Assembly: GCA_017437755.1 (NCBI GenBank)
Contig: JAFRXI010000071.1
Coordinates: 62,001-126,000, forward strand
Reading direction: 5' to 3'
DNA: 64,000 nucleotides
From: Bacteroidales bacterium
GTDB taxonomy: Bacteria; Bacteroidota; Bacteroidia; Bacteroidales; UBA932
The notes under the pieces were generated by a model, which searched no databases, was not told where the DNA came from, and saw only the letters and a program-made list of their open reading frames with translations. The translations under genes and the position numbers were made by a program. Each line of letters starts with the position of its first letter. Within the stretch, counting starts at the first letter, position 1. Shown here one piece after another: positions 26,109-36,225 of the stretch.

Positions 26109-27848
26109 ATGAAAAAGACTATAATTCTGGCTGTCGCCTCATTGCTCATGTCTTCATGCTCAGGATTTCTTAACCGCTATCCCTATGATGAGGTGAGTTC
26201 ACAGACCGTTTACTCCAGCGCCAGCATGGCGGAAGCCGCGGTGATTGGCGTATACAGTAACGTCCGACATGATTATGTAAGTACAGACAACATCTCATTG
26301 GACGCCTACTCTTCAGTGATGGATCCCAATACCCTGATCAATTATTCAGACTATCCCATGTTGATGGGAAGCGTTCGTCCTTCCAGCGGCGTGTTCCTGA
26401 ACAGGTGGAAAAGGCTTTATGAGACCATAAACAGGGCAAATGACGTAATCAACAACCTGGCATCGGTCCCGGATATGACTGACGCTGTCAAATCTTGCCG
26501 CATATCGGAATGCAAGTTCCTTCGCGCCTGGACATATTACCAGCTGAACTGCCTCTGGAGGGGTGTTCCCGTATATCTGGAAAACCTGGCTCCATCGCAG
26601 TACATGAAGCCGCGGACGGATGTTGACGGCGTGTGGCAGGTAATAATCGATGACTGTACCGACTGCATCAATGACGTAAACCTTCCCATAAAATATTCAA
26701 AGACCTCTGCCGACATGGGCAGGGTAACCAAAGCCGCTGCCTACTTCCTCAGGGCCAGGGCATATATGTGGGAAAAGCAGTGGGCCCTAGCCGAGCAGGA
26801 TCTCAGGGCCATAGGGCAGGGAGGATACTCGCTTTTCAACGGCAGCTATGCCGATATGTTCACACTTGCAAATGAGAAGAGCGACGAAATGGTATACTTC
26901 CTCAATATGACCGAGGACTCCGGGAACGGCAGCGTATATCCGTATATGTACGGGAGTACACGTACCGCAGGCGGCGGCTGGAACAGGTATTTTGTCAACA
27001 CGGCCTTCTGCGACAGCTTCCAGTGGGCCGACGGACGGCCATTCTCCTTCTCCGACATCATTCCCGGATATGATGCACTTTCTCCAAAGGAGCGCAGCGT
27101 ATACTTCTACAGGGACAACATGACTGAAGGCGAGATCCGAGAAAGGACAGAATACGGTGCAAAGATGTCAGAGTATCTTCCAAGCGGCAACGAAGCCCGC
27201 ATCAAAGCTGCCTATACGGGTCGCGACCCCAGGCTCGATGCAACGGTCATAACCCCCTATGAAGCCTATCACGGAGGTACTCCTTCAGATGGAATGTATA
27301 CCTGCCGCTATCCCTTCAGGGCAACTGAGGAAAGCGATCTCAAAACCCAGTTCAACCAATACTGCATCTACTGTATCCAGAAGTTCGTAACCAATGGCAG
27401 AGATTGTATGAATCCCTCATACAGTCCTGTCGATGTTCCTGTCTTCAGGTATGCCGACGTCCTGCTGTCTCTGGCCGAGTGCCTCAACGAGCAGGGCAGC
27501 TCTAGAATGGCCGAGGCCGTAGAGCTTGTAAACCAGGTTCGTACACGTGCAGGAGTAGCCGCCCTCAACGACGGAAAGGAATGGAATGCAGTGAACACGC
27601 AGGACCAGTTGCGAACCCGAATCAGGCAGGAGAAGCATTGGGAGCTTGCATGCGAGAACCAACTTTACTTTGAAGAGTTGCGGTGGGGAAGTTGGAAGAC
27701 CGACAAATACGATAATGCCATAGGCCTAACCCAGATGTGGGGGGATCCAGTATACAGGTACAAATGGGATGATGCCTATTACAAGTGGGCAATCCCTTCC
27801 ACGGAAAGAGAGAAGAACAAAAATCTTACTCAAAATGAAAATTGGTAG
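26109..27848 (+). CDS. SusD/RagB-family lipoprotein of the PUL
   Basis: This 579-residue outer-membrane lipoprotein has the lipobox LLMSSC (Cys17) and the SusD start (GFLNRYPYDEVSSQTVYSS). Further support comes from ECKFLRAWTYYQLNCLWRG, the TPR-like VTKAAAYFLRARAYMWEKQ, and the C-terminal RIRQEKHWELACENQLYFEE with the closing RYKWDDAYYKWAIPSTE. It binds glycan at the cell surface and pairs with the SusC upstream. Its last 14 bases overlap the start of the next gene, which indicates translational coupling. Confidence 0.96.
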   Translation: MKKTIILAVASLLMSSCSGFLNRYPYDEVSSQTVYSSASMAEAAVIGVYSNVRHDYVSTDNISLDAYSSVMDPNTLINYSDYPMLMGSVRPSSGVFLNRWKRLYETINRANDVINNLASVPDMTDAVKSCRISECKFLRAWTYYQLNCLWRGVPVYLENLAPSQYMKPRTDVDGVWQVIIDDCTDCINDVNLPIKYSKTSADMGRVTKAAAYFLRARAYMWEKQWALAEQDLRAIGQGGYSLFNGSYADMFTLANEKSDEMVYFLNMTEDSGNGSVYPYMYGSTRTAGGGWNRYFVNTAFCDSFQWADGRPFSFSDIIPGYDALSPKERSVYFYRDNMTEGEIRERTEYGAKMSEYLPSGNEARIKAAYTGRDPRLDATVITPYEAYHGGTPSDGMYTCRYPFRATEESDLKTQFNQYCIYCIQKFVTNGRDCMNPSYSPVDVPVFRYADVLLSLAECLNEQGSSRMAEAVELVNQVRTRAGVAALNDGKEWNAVNTQDQLRTRIRQEKHWELACENQLYFEELRWGSWKTDKYDNAIGLTQMWGDPVYRYKWDDAYYKWAIPSTEREKNKNLTQNENW

Positions 27849-29700
27849 GAAGACAGTCTTTGCAACAGCTGTCACATTTCTGGCACTCATTTCCTGCAGC
27901 GGTACACAACCCCATAGTCCGTACCCCGGAAGAGATCCTTCCGGGGGCGGGGACGAGCAACAGGGAGAAGTACCCGCGTCCACTCAACTTAATATAGTTC
28001 CGATATGGCAACTAAATCAGGGGAAAGATGTTATAAATTCTCACAAAGGAGCCACTGGACGGTCGCATCTGATGCGAGACCTTAGGAGTTATACTGCATT
28101 TGAAGGCGTCCCGCTCGGCGGGGATTATCCGATTTACCCCAGGATCACCCGGGCAAAGAACGGAAAGTACATACTCGTCTATCACCAAGGGAATTCTTCA
28201 ACCTGGGCAGGAGACCAGACATACATGCTCTCCAGCGACGATCTTGCCACCTGGCGAAGTCACGGTATGTTCAACGGGAAAGTTGCAATTACAGATGACT
28301 TCGGTTATTCAAATTCCCGGGGGTATGCCGGGCCCAATATCCTTACCCTATCCAACGGCGATATACTCAGTTCCGTGTCGTATCGCGCAATTTCAGGCAA
28401 GGGGGGACATTCTTTCCGGGAAAACCACAATTCAGCCGGCATCCTGATCCGTCGCAGCAAGGATAATGGGGTCACCTGGGACGATGGGATTTCAATATTT
28501 AAGGGGATAAACTGGGAGACACATCTGGTTGAGACTAAAAACGGAGACATTCATTGCTACTTCACGAATTCAGACCCGTATCTTGCAGGAGTAGTTTCCG
28601 AATGGCCTGATGTTACCAACAATTCAGGAACAGCGATGGTCAAGAGTACCGACGGCGGTTACTCTTGGCAGTACCAGGGTTATGTAGTCCGTCAGTCCAG
28701 AGGTGCTTCTGGTGATATCGTCCTGTTTACCGACCAGATGCCCGTGGTGATATCGCTTAACGAAACCGGCGAAATGGCAGGGGCTTTCGAGTCCCAAATG
28801 AAACCCCCTACCGGGACTCAATCCAATTACTGGGTTTCCCTGGCGTATTCCGGAAGGAACAATACAGAGTATCCCATCCTTACCGGCAACCAACTCGGTC
28901 CGTCAGACAGGCAAAGTTCATATGTCAAGGGGGCATCACCTTTTCTGGTACAATTCCCCTCCGGCGAGACTGCCCTTTCTTACAACGATAACAATATCAT
29001 TTACCTCAGGATAGGTGACGAAACCGCCCGAACCTTCGCAGAGGCTTTGACCCCCTTACAAAAAAAAGGGTTCTGGAGCGGAATGTACGTGGATGGTGGA
29101 CACAGATTGTTGCTTTCATCTGGAGGAACCAACAAGACCCTCCAGTTGGTCTGTCTGTATCTTAACCACGACATCTCGGTCACAAACCGCTCAGTTGTGA
29201 TGGATGGAGTCAATTCAGAGTGGCAGAACACCGACGACGCACTTTTCGTGGGCTCCAAGTCACAGGCACAGGCCACCCTTAGATGCAGTGCCGACAAAGA
29301 TAACCTTTACTTCCTGGTCGAGGTCCTTGATAACAATATTTCCGTATCCGATTACGCGACGATTACCCTCGCAACTCCTGGCAGTTCATCCGTCGGAAAC
29401 GGTTCAGTACGCATACAGGTATCTCCAGCCGGGCTAAAATCCCAGGCTGTATACAAGAGCTCATGGTTCCAGGAAAAGCTTGGCATAGAGGCCGTCCCGG
29501 GCATTGAGGGCTCTGCCGGGAATGCCCAGGATACTGATAAGGGATGGCTCTGCGAGATTAAAGTCCCAAAATCCTCCCTGCCCGAGCAAACCGACGCCGC
29601 TATTTCTCTTGATTTCTCGCTGTTCGATATGCTTGGGGGAGAAGATATAGTAGCTCCTGTTGCCAAGCCTTCACAGTGGCCTCATTTAAAAGGTTTTTAG
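27835..29700 (+). CDS. Asp-box (sialidase-fold) propeller lipoprotein with CBM9-like domain
   Basis: This 621-residue lipoprotein (lipobox ALISC, Cys21) has a six-bladed-propeller catalytic region at residues about 80-470. Asp-boxes are visible as SKDNGVTW and STDGGYSW, and the opening blade reads YPRITRAKNGKYILVYH. Residues about 480-610 resemble a CBM9-like sandwich (VVMDGVNSEWQ, DNLYFLVEVLDN, GWLCEIKVPKSSL). Candidate activities are exo-arabinanase (GH93) or sialidase (GH33); both share this fold, and I cannot choose without comparison. I chose the ATG at 27835, inside the SusD end, because it gives a clean lipoprotein signal. A second enzyme of the same layout lies three genes on. Confidence 0.75.
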   Translation: MKIGRKTVFATAVTFLALISCSGTQPHSPYPGRDPSGGGDEQQGEVPASTQLNIVPIWQLNQGKDVINSHKGATGRSHLMRDLRSYTAFEGVPLGGDYPIYPRITRAKNGKYILVYHQGNSSTWAGDQTYMLSSDDLATWRSHGMFNGKVAITDDFGYSNSRGYAGPNILTLSNGDILSSVSYRAISGKGGHSFRENHNSAGILIRRSKDNGVTWDDGISIFKGINWETHLVETKNGDIHCYFTNSDPYLAGVVSEWPDVTNNSGTAMVKSTDGGYSWQYQGYVVRQSRGASGDIVLFTDQMPVVISLNETGEMAGAFESQMKPPTGTQSNYWVSLAYSGRNNTEYPILTGNQLGPSDRQSSYVKGASPFLVQFPSGETALSYNDNNIIYLRIGDETARTFAEALTPLQKKGFWSGMYVDGGHRLLLSSGGTNKTLQLVCLYLNHDISVTNRSVVMDGVNSEWQNTDDALFVGSKSQAQATLRCSADKDNLYFLVEVLDNNISVSDYATITLATPGSSSVGNGSVRIQVSPAGLKSQAVYKSSWFQEKLGIEAVPGIEGSAGNAQDTDKGWLCEIKVPKSSLPEQTDAAISLDFSLFDMLGGEDIVAPVAKPSQWPHLKGF

Positions 29701-29710
29701 AGTATTAAGT

Positions 29711-32700
29711 GTGAAAAGATTGATTATTATTCTGGCTGTTTCCGTTCTTTCGGCCATCATTGCATCAGCACAAGAAAGTACTGTGAAGATGTGGGAAGGC
29801 AAGTTGGAGTTGCCATCATATATCTTGGAGGCACCTGAAACGGCACCGATATTCGACCGCGCGTATTCATACCAGCGGGCAAGGCGAAGCATATATCCAT
29901 ATCCGCTCAACGACAACATGACACGGCGTCGGGAGATACAGGCATTTCAGGCACTATTCCTTGAAAACGAATATATCCAGCTATGCATATTGCCTCAGAT
30001 AGGTGGTCGTCTCTTCTATGCCCTGGACAAGACCGACGGCTATGACATCTTTTATCGAAACGACTGTATCAAGCCTGCCAACGTAGGAATGACTGGGGCG
30101 TGGATCAGCGGAGGCGTGGAATGGAATGTTTTCCATCACCACCGCAGCACATCCCACACACCTTGTGACTGGCGAATGGTTGAGGATGCAGACGGCAGCA
30201 AAACAATTTGGGTTGGAGAAACCGAACTCCGCCACCGCATGTCTTGGGCAATAGGGGTCACCCTTCATCCCGGGATATCATATATTGAGGTTACAGGCCG
30301 TCTGATCAACTCCACTCCTGACGCCAACTCCATGCTATACTGGTCGAACATTGCCACGAAAGTGGATGAGAACTATCAGATTATCTATCCGCAAAGCGTT
30401 GATTTCGGCACATACCACTGCAAGGAAGCAATGATTCACTGGCCGGTTTCCCAGGAAGCCTTCCGCGGAAATGATGACTACATAGGTGTAGACGTCAGTT
30501 GGTGGAAGAACCTCCCCACATCGAATTCAATCTTTATTTTCGACCAGAAGGATGACTTCTTCGGGGGGTATGACCACGGCGCCGATGCGGGTACTGTCCT
30601 GGTGGGCAACCATCACATCGTAAAAGGAGGAAAGTTCTGGCTCTGGGGGCCCAATAGCGAATGGGATACCAGGATCCTGTCCGAGCATGCCGGGCACTAT
30701 TGTGAACTTATGCAGGGAGCATATTCCGACAATCAGCCGGATTATAACTGGACCATGCCCTACGAGGTGAAGGAATTCAAGCAATACTGGTACGGAGTGC
30801 AAAAGATGGGCGGATTCAAGGCTGCAGATGCCCATGCAGCCATCAACCTGGATTTGAAGGCTCCAGGGAAGGCTTTTATCGCCGCAAATGCCACCAGTCA
30901 AACCGCCGCGACAATAGTCCTTAAAGCACCGGGGCACACACTCTTTTCACACTCCCTGACGCTTGCTCCTGACGCCCCGTTCTCAGAAACCGTATCCATC
31001 GACAAAACGTTGACAGATACCGACCTTACACTCGAACTGCTTGACGCCGAAGGCAGGGTAATGCTGACCTTCACCCCGGTAGAAAAGGACTATGGCAAAC
31101 CATTGCCGGAGATTGTAAGAGCCCCTGCCCTCCCTCAGGATATCCCCAACAATGAAGAGTGTTATTACGTGGGTATGCGTAACCTTCAGTTCCATAATCC
31201 ATATGTCAATCCCACAGACTATTTCCTTGAGGTTCTCAGACGGGATCCTGACGATGTAAGATGTAACACCGCCATGGGTATATGGTACAGACAACGTGGA
31301 GATTATGAACGGGCTAAGACTCATCTCCGTCGCGCTATCCGTCGTCAAACCCACGATTATACCAGGCCCAAAGATACTGAAGCCTTATACAACCTGGGGC
31401 TCATCCTGAAGGAAGAAGGCCAGTTGGAGGCAGCGATGGATACTCTTTATCGGGCTGTTTGGGCATACGAATACAATTCTGCCGGCAACTATCAACTTGC
31501 ACAGATTTATTCTTGCATGGGAGATACAAAGATGGCCCTGAATCTCTTGGAAGAAGCCATAACCTACAATGGGAACAACTTCAGTGCTTTGGGGATGAAA
31601 GCCTCGCTGCTGCGTCATGCAGGTGATTCAACAGAGGCGTTGTCATGCGTTGACGCCATACTGTCAAAGGATCCCCTAAACGCGTATGCCACCTATGAGA
31701 AGATGCTGCTTATCGGAGAAGACGGCTTCCATTCACTGATGCGAGATGTTCCAGAGTCATACCTCGAACTGTCGCTTGAATACCGTCACAACGGCTTCCC
31801 CACTGAGGCAGATGCCATACTCAGGGATATTGATTCCCGTGTCGCATACCCTACCGTAAAGCTATACCTAGGTAACTACGCTGACGCTCTTGCTCTGCCA
31901 ACTGACTATTGCAATGTCTTCCGTTTGGAAACCGTTCACCCTCTGGAAGCAGCCTCAGCAGCATTCCCGGACAGTTGGAAACCGGACTACTATCTTGGTA
32001 ACCTTTGGTACGATAAGCAACCCGGGAAGGCCATTGAATGCTGGAAGCGATGCCTCTCCAAGAATCCTTCCATTGACCTCGCATGGAGAAATCTCGGATG
32101 GGCGAACTGGCTTTATACCAAGGATTTGGACGAGGCTCTGCGTTGCTATAGAAAGGCTGTGGAGCTGAACCCCACCAAGGCTATTTACCTTGAGGAACTG
32201 GATCAGCTCAGCGAAGAGGCGAAGGTACCCGTGTGCGAGCGTTATTCCATGCTGAAGAGCCATCACGAGACGGCGGTCAAGCGTTATACTCCGCTTGCCA
32301 ACGAAGTGATTACGGGGACTTTCTGCGGAGACTACGACTATGTGCTGCAACTGCTTCAAGACTGCTACTTCCCCACGAGGGAAGGGGTGGCGAATTTCCA
32401 TGATGCATATGCCGACGCCTTGATGATGGCAGGACTGGACAAGGAATCGAAAGGCTTGTACAAGGAAGCCCTGTCTCTTTATGCGCGGGCTTTTGAGTAC
32501 CCGGAAAACCAGCAGGTGTTCCTGGTGGATAAGAGGGTTCCTCGCGACGCCCAGACCTGGTATATGATGGGCCATGCCTCTGAGAAGGCCGGAATGAGAT
32601 CAAAGGCACGCGAGTACTATAAAAACGCCTCGGAAGTGCGGGTAAAAAAGACCGAATACCGTTATTGGCAGGCTATGGCCTTGCGCAAGATTGGCCGCAG

Positions 32701-32956
32701 TGCTGAAGCGGAAGACCTTTTCCGTGATTTGGAGTCGAACGGCAGTGGGGCAATCGTGGAATCCGTGTTCAACTTCTATGGAGCAGAAGGGACTACCGGC
32801 CAAACGGTGGAAACAGTAAACACCAAGGCGTACTATATGAAGGGACTGGGGATGCTGGGCTTGGGAGACCAGGCCGGAGCGGCTGAATGCTTCAGGAAAG
32901 CACTGAAATGCCGTCCCAATAACCTCTGGGCCGATTATATGCTTAAAAACCTTTAA
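29711..32956 (+). CDS. DUF5107 and TPR-repeat protein
   Basis: This protein of 1081 residues starts at GTG with signal MKRLIIILAVSVLSAIIASAQ, so it is periplasmic. Residues about 35-360 are a DUF5107 domain with mutarotase-like features (NDNMTRRREIQAFQALFLEN, GGVEWNVFHHHRSTSHTPCD, SMLYWSNIATKVDE). Residues about 500-1080 are tetratricopeptide repeats (NTAMGIWYRQRGDYERAKTH, YNLGLILKEEGQLEAAMDT, AWRNLGWANWLYTKDLDEAL). DUF5107-TPR proteins occur in glycan loci, probably acting on oligosaccharides, but I know of no settled reaction. Placed between the two propeller enzymes in one operon, with 10 and 2 base gaps. Reading the fold as galactose-mutarotase-like is inference. Confidence 0.82.
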   Translation: MKRLIIILAVSVLSAIIASAQESTVKMWEGKLELPSYILEAPETAPIFDRAYSYQRARRSIYPYPLNDNMTRRREIQAFQALFLENEYIQLCILPQIGGRLFYALDKTDGYDIFYRNDCIKPANVGMTGAWISGGVEWNVFHHHRSTSHTPCDWRMVEDADGSKTIWVGETELRHRMSWAIGVTLHPGISYIEVTGRLINSTPDANSMLYWSNIATKVDENYQIIYPQSVDFGTYHCKEAMIHWPVSQEAFRGNDDYIGVDVSWWKNLPTSNSIFIFDQKDDFFGGYDHGADAGTVLVGNHHIVKGGKFWLWGPNSEWDTRILSEHAGHYCELMQGAYSDNQPDYNWTMPYEVKEFKQYWYGVQKMGGFKAADAHAAINLDLKAPGKAFIAANATSQTAATIVLKAPGHTLFSHSLTLAPDAPFSETVSIDKTLTDTDLTLELLDAEGRVMLTFTPVEKDYGKPLPEIVRAPALPQDIPNNEECYYVGMRNLQFHNPYVNPTDYFLEVLRRDPDDVRCNTAMGIWYRQRGDYERAKTHLRRAIRRQTHDYTRPKDTEALYNLGLILKEEGQLEAAMDTLYRAVWAYEYNSAGNYQLAQIYSCMGDTKMALNLLEEAITYNGNNFSALGMKASLLRHAGDSTEALSCVDAILSKDPLNAYATYEKMLLIGEDGFHSLMRDVPESYLELSLEYRHNGFPTEADAILRDIDSRVAYPTVKLYLGNYADALALPTDYCNVFRLETVHPLEAASAAFPDSWKPDYYLGNLWYDKQPGKAIECWKRCLSKNPSIDLAWRNLGWANWLYTKDLDEALRCYRKAVELNPTKAIYLEELDQLSEEAKVPVCERYSMLKSHHETAVKRYTPLANEVITGTFCGDYDYVLQLLQDCYFPTREGVANFHDAYADALMMAGLDKESKGLYKEALSLYARAFEYPENQQVFLVDKRVPRDAQTWYMMGHASEKAGMRSKAREYYKNASEVRVKKTEYRYWQAMALRKIGRSAEAEDLFRDLESNGSGAIVESVFNFYGAEGTTGQTVETVNTKAYYMKGLGMLGLGDQAGAAECFRKALKCRPNNLWADYMLKNL

Positions 32957-32958
32957 CT

Positions 32959-34788
32959 ATGCTTAAGAGAATAATTCCTTTCCTCGCTGCTGCGGCACTT
33001 GCATGCGGTTGCAGTCATCACTGTAATGATAATATTCAGGTCAGGGTGTCCTGGGACGGTGCTTCTTTTGAAGAACTGACTTCATTCGAAGTGGAAGGAC
33101 ATGATTTTATGGAGAATAACCTCTATTATCCTCGGATCCGCTCCCTTTCAGACGGCTCCCTGATGATGACATTCATGAACCACAAGTTCGGCTGGGACAT
33201 ATATGTTACCAAGAGTTTCAACGGCGGAGTCAGTTGGACTCCGGCCAAGTTGGTTCGCGAGAGTGGCTGGGTGGACAGTCCTTTCGGGCGTGACATACGC
33301 TCGTCGGTTAACCCAGACTTCCTGGAACTGACCAGCGGACGCATCATTATGGCATTCCAGACCCGCTATCTGGACCATTATCACGACTTTTCAGTGACAA
33401 ATGACGCCTGCTGGATAGAGGTTATGTTTTCGGATGACAAAGGCGAGACCTGGAGTGAACCGCATGAGGTGTTCCGCGGGCGCTGCTGGGAGCCCGCATT
33501 CCTGGAACTTCCTTCAGGGGAACTGCAGATGTATATTACGGACAGCGGTGTCATCGTAGACAACGATCATACTCTTTCCTGTACTGCAATCCTCCGTTCT
33601 TTCGACGGCGGCATTACATGGCAAAATAAGGAGTTATGCCGCTGGGAAGACCTTGAACCTATCTCAGCGACCGTAACCAGAAACAGGCGCCTAAACGGAA
33701 TGGCCTCAGCAGTTCAGGTTGAGAACGGGGATATCATATGCCCTTTGGAAGTATTCAGCCATTCCATGATACAGGCACAGACTCCTATCGTGGTACGATC
33801 TTCCCAAGCTTTGAACTGGAAGCGCGATACTGACAGGATCCTAACAGTCGGGGGGCCGGAATATCCTGATAACAGGCAGTTGAACAAGGATTTCTATGGA
33901 TATGCCCCATACTGCTGCATACTTCCTACCGGAGAGCCCCTTGTGGCGTCAAATGGCAAATATAAGGGTATTAACGGTTTCTGGGTTTTCATAGGTGACC
34001 GTCGCGGCGAGGTGTATTCGCATGCGACATCTCCTTTCACCGGATTCTGGGGTGACATAACTTATATCGGAAACAGCAAAGTGATGGCGGCTGCCACCGT
34101 CGAAGTGAAAAAGGACCCATCAATCAAGGATTCCCGAACTTCCATATCACCTAATTCAGCAGGCTGGCATAACCCTTCCGACAATATCCTCGGACACATC
34201 CGCACCTGCATAGGACATCTCAATTATTCAAAGGAAATAAAGCGTGGTGAGATTGAAATGACCCCGCTGGCGGAGTTCTCAACCGAAGGGTTCTGGTTCC
34301 TCGGAAAGGATGGCAAAGGACAGCTTTGGTCCGATTTCGGATATACCCGGGAAGGCTTTATATTCGCATCTTACCTCTTTGACAAAAAGCTTTGCGCATA
34401 TATCGCCGAGAATGGTGATGCCCCCGTGCTGCTTCTCGACCGCGAACGAAAAGGAACATACAAAATAGTAGCCTCCGCAACAGGAGCGGTGCAGGTCTCC
34501 CGGTTGGAGATGAATGCGTGGCATATCATATATGATGCAACAGATGCCATTGTTGAACTGGCGGGGACCTTGAATGACCATAGCGATGTTGATACCGGAT
34601 TCAGCGTTAAAGCAACAGTGCCTTGGAACGTGCTGGGTGGCAATCCTTGCAATAATGAAGTCCTGCACGCACATCTGCGTCATAACTACAAGGACGGAAT
34701 CCGCGAGAAACCGGCCTGGCAATATGAAGACATCGAGGGAGAGAATACCGACTATCCTTCCGAATGGCTAACCTTGACCTTGAAATGA
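32959..34788 (+). CDS. Second Asp-box propeller lipoprotein with CBM9-like domain
   Basis: This 609-residue lipoprotein (lipobox LACGC, cysteines 16 and 18) shows Asp-boxes SFNGGVSW, SDDKGETW and SFDGGITW in a propeller at residues about 45-430, with blade openings YYPRIRSLSDGSLMMTF and NPDFLELTSGRIIMAFQ. A C-terminal CBM9-like part is suggested by GFIFASYLFDKKLCAYI and GFSVKATVPWNVLGG. It shares overall design with the protein at 27.8 kb but is clearly divergent, so the pair may split a substrate in order. Exo-acting hydrolase activity (GH93 or GH33 type) is inferred from fold only. It overlaps the epimerase gene by four bases. Confidence 0.73.
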   Translation: MLKRIIPFLAAAALACGCSHHCNDNIQVRVSWDGASFEELTSFEVEGHDFMENNLYYPRIRSLSDGSLMMTFMNHKFGWDIYVTKSFNGGVSWTPAKLVRESGWVDSPFGRDIRSSVNPDFLELTSGRIIMAFQTRYLDHYHDFSVTNDACWIEVMFSDDKGETWSEPHEVFRGRCWEPAFLELPSGELQMYITDSGVIVDNDHTLSCTAILRSFDGGITWQNKELCRWEDLEPISATVTRNRRLNGMASAVQVENGDIICPLEVFSHSMIQAQTPIVVRSSQALNWKRDTDRILTVGGPEYPDNRQLNKDFYGYAPYCCILPTGEPLVASNGKYKGINGFWVFIGDRRGEVYSHATSPFTGFWGDITYIGNSKVMAAATVEVKKDPSIKDSRTSISPNSAGWHNPSDNILGHIRTCIGHLNYSKEIKRGEIEMTPLAEFSTEGFWFLGKDGKGQLWSDFGYTREGFIFASYLFDKKLCAYIAENGDAPVLLLDRERKGTYKIVASATGAVQVSRLEMNAWHIIYDATDAIVELAGTLNDHSDVDTGFSVKATVPWNVLGGNPCNNEVLHAHLRHNYKDGIREKPAWQYEDIEGENTDYPSEWLTLTLK

Positions 34789-35894
34789 TAAAGCCGTCCT
34801 GCCGTTGCTTTCTGTTGGGTGCCGTCCTTTTATTTGCAGGATGCTCAACCGCCGGACTAAAGGTTACTGCTTTCGGTAACCTTTCCACCGGAGAAAATGT
34901 CATGCTATATACCATTACCAACTCATCCGGGGCAAGTGTCTCAGTGACAGACTACGGTCTCAGGATAGTAAGCGTTATGGTTCCTGACCGGAATGGGCGG
35001 CTCGAGGATGTTGTAGTAGGCTACGGAGACATAGGGAGTTTCGAGAACAAGGACCGCTTTGTGGGCTGCGTTCTTGGGCGTTATGCAAACCGGGTGGATT
35101 CTTCCGCCGTTTCAATCGACGGGAAATACTGGCCACTGGAATCCAATGAATTCCGTGATAATGTGCCAGTGCAACTCCACGGTGGTCCTATGGGATTCGA
35201 CCGGTTTGTGTGGGGTGCCGATTCCTTAGGCAATGATGCCGTACGCTTCCATCGCGTAAGCCCTGACGGAGAAATGGGGTTCCCGGGGAATATGGACTGC
35301 CATGTTACATATACATGGACAGAGGAGAATACCTTGAGAATTGAGTATGAGGCATCCACTGATGCACCGACCTACGTTAACTTGTCAAACCATACCTATT
35401 TCAACCCGCGGGGTGCAGGCGGTGAATACGTAATGTCCTGTATCCTTTTAGTGAATGCCGACAGTTGCATCCTGAATAACGCAAGATATATTCCGGATCG
35501 GATTATCCCCGTGGAAGGGACTCCGCTCGATTTCAGGGAGCCACGCCGGATGGATTCATTGATTGAACAGGACCTTGGCTATAAAGTCCCTGTTGGATCA
35601 TGGCTGGTAAAGAACTGGGATGGAAGCCTGCGAAAGGTAGCATCACTGAAGGATCCCCGAAGCGGTCGTATCATAGAAGACTGGACAACTGAACCCAACG
35701 TACTGACTTTCGCCGCCAGGTCATGGACGGGGACCATTCCCGGGAAATACGGTCCGCTGGAAAAATTCAGCGGAATGCTTTTGGAGAACCTTCATCCAGC
35801 TGATTCCCCTCATCAGTCCCGTTTTCCGTCCACTCTCCTCCGTCCCGGTGAAAAATACTACTCCTGCACAGAGTACCGCTTCCGGACTGAATAG
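34785..35894 (+). CDS. galM: Lipoprotein aldose 1-epimerase (mutarotase)
   Basis: This 369-residue protein catalyses alpha/beta anomer exchange of an aldose. GRYANRV, LHGG with the first histidine, SNHTYFN with the second, and LLENLHPADSPHQS carrying the catalytic glutamate are in order. Unlike cytosolic GalM it starts with a lipoprotein signal (LLGAVLLFAGC), so it acts in the periplasm or at the outer membrane. The ATG at 34785 (MIKPSC...) overlaps the previous stop as ATGA; an upstream in-frame ATG at 34764 lies within the previous gene and is less likely. It is the last gene of the PUL and would ready freed sugars for uptake. Confidence 0.92.
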   Translation: MIKPSCRCFLLGAVLLFAGCSTAGLKVTAFGNLSTGENVMLYTITNSSGASVSVTDYGLRIVSVMVPDRNGRLEDVVVGYGDIGSFENKDRFVGCVLGRYANRVDSSAVSIDGKYWPLESNEFRDNVPVQLHGGPMGFDRFVWGADSLGNDAVRFHRVSPDGEMGFPGNMDCHVTYTWTEENTLRIEYEASTDAPTYVNLSNHTYFNPRGAGGEYVMSCILLVNADSCILNNARYIPDRIIPVEGTPLDFREPRRMDSLIEQDLGYKVPVGSWLVKNWDGSLRKVASLKDPRSGRIIEDWTTEPNVLTFAARSWTGTIPGKYGPLEKFSGMLLENLHPADSPHQSRFPSTLLRPGEKYYSCTEYRFRTE

Positions 35895-35937
35895 CCCGTA
35901 AATGTCCCGTAAGTATTGTTTTTTGTTATATTTGCGC

Positions 35938-35964
35938 TATCTTTGCAGTACTTATTTAAGTACT
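35938..35964 (+). promoter_or_regulatory. Promoter and paired-palindrome operator of YefM/YoeB module 1
   Basis: TATCTTTG at 35938-35945 is a consensus -7 box, with ATTG 19 bases upstream (35915-35918). Right after it, 35947-35964 holds two AGTACT palindromes whose centres are 12 bp apart, together forming an inverted repeat with 8-base arms. E. coli YefM binds paired TGTACA cores at the same spacing, so this is the likely autoregulatory operator. A second -7-like box (TATATTTG) lies at 35927-35934. Confidence 0.72.
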
Positions 35965-35970
35965 TATATT

Positions 35971-36225
35971 ATGATTACAGCAACATATACAGACCTTCGA
36001 TCAAACCTGAAAGGCTTCCTTGACAGGGTTGTTAAGGATTCAGATAATGTTATCGTGAATCGCGGTAACGGTTCAGCCGTGGTTATCATGTCCTTGGAGG
36101 AATACGAATCCCTGATGGAAACGGCATATATCATGTCCCAGCCAGACATCGTTGAAGCTATTCGTCAGGGAGACGAGGACGTAAAAAAAGAAAACTATGA
36201 AATTGTCGATGTAGATGAGCTATAA
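35971..36225 (+). CDS. YefM/Phd-family antitoxin (module 1)
   Basis: This 84-residue antitoxin neutralises the YoeB-like toxin that follows and represses the operon. The N-terminal Phd/YefM fold is clear: MITATYTDLRSNLKGFLDRV, then DNVIVNRGNGSAVVIMSLEEYESL. The C-terminal acidic tail (EAIRQGDEDVKKENYEIVDV) would wrap the toxin. The frame can extend to a start at 35902, but ATG 35971 fits the family length and lies just behind the operator. It overlaps the toxin gene by 11 bases. Confidence 0.93.
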   Translation: MITATYTDLRSNLKGFLDRVVKDSDNVIVNRGNGSAVVIMSLEEYESLMETAYIMSQPDIVEAIRQGDEDVKKENYEIVDVDEL

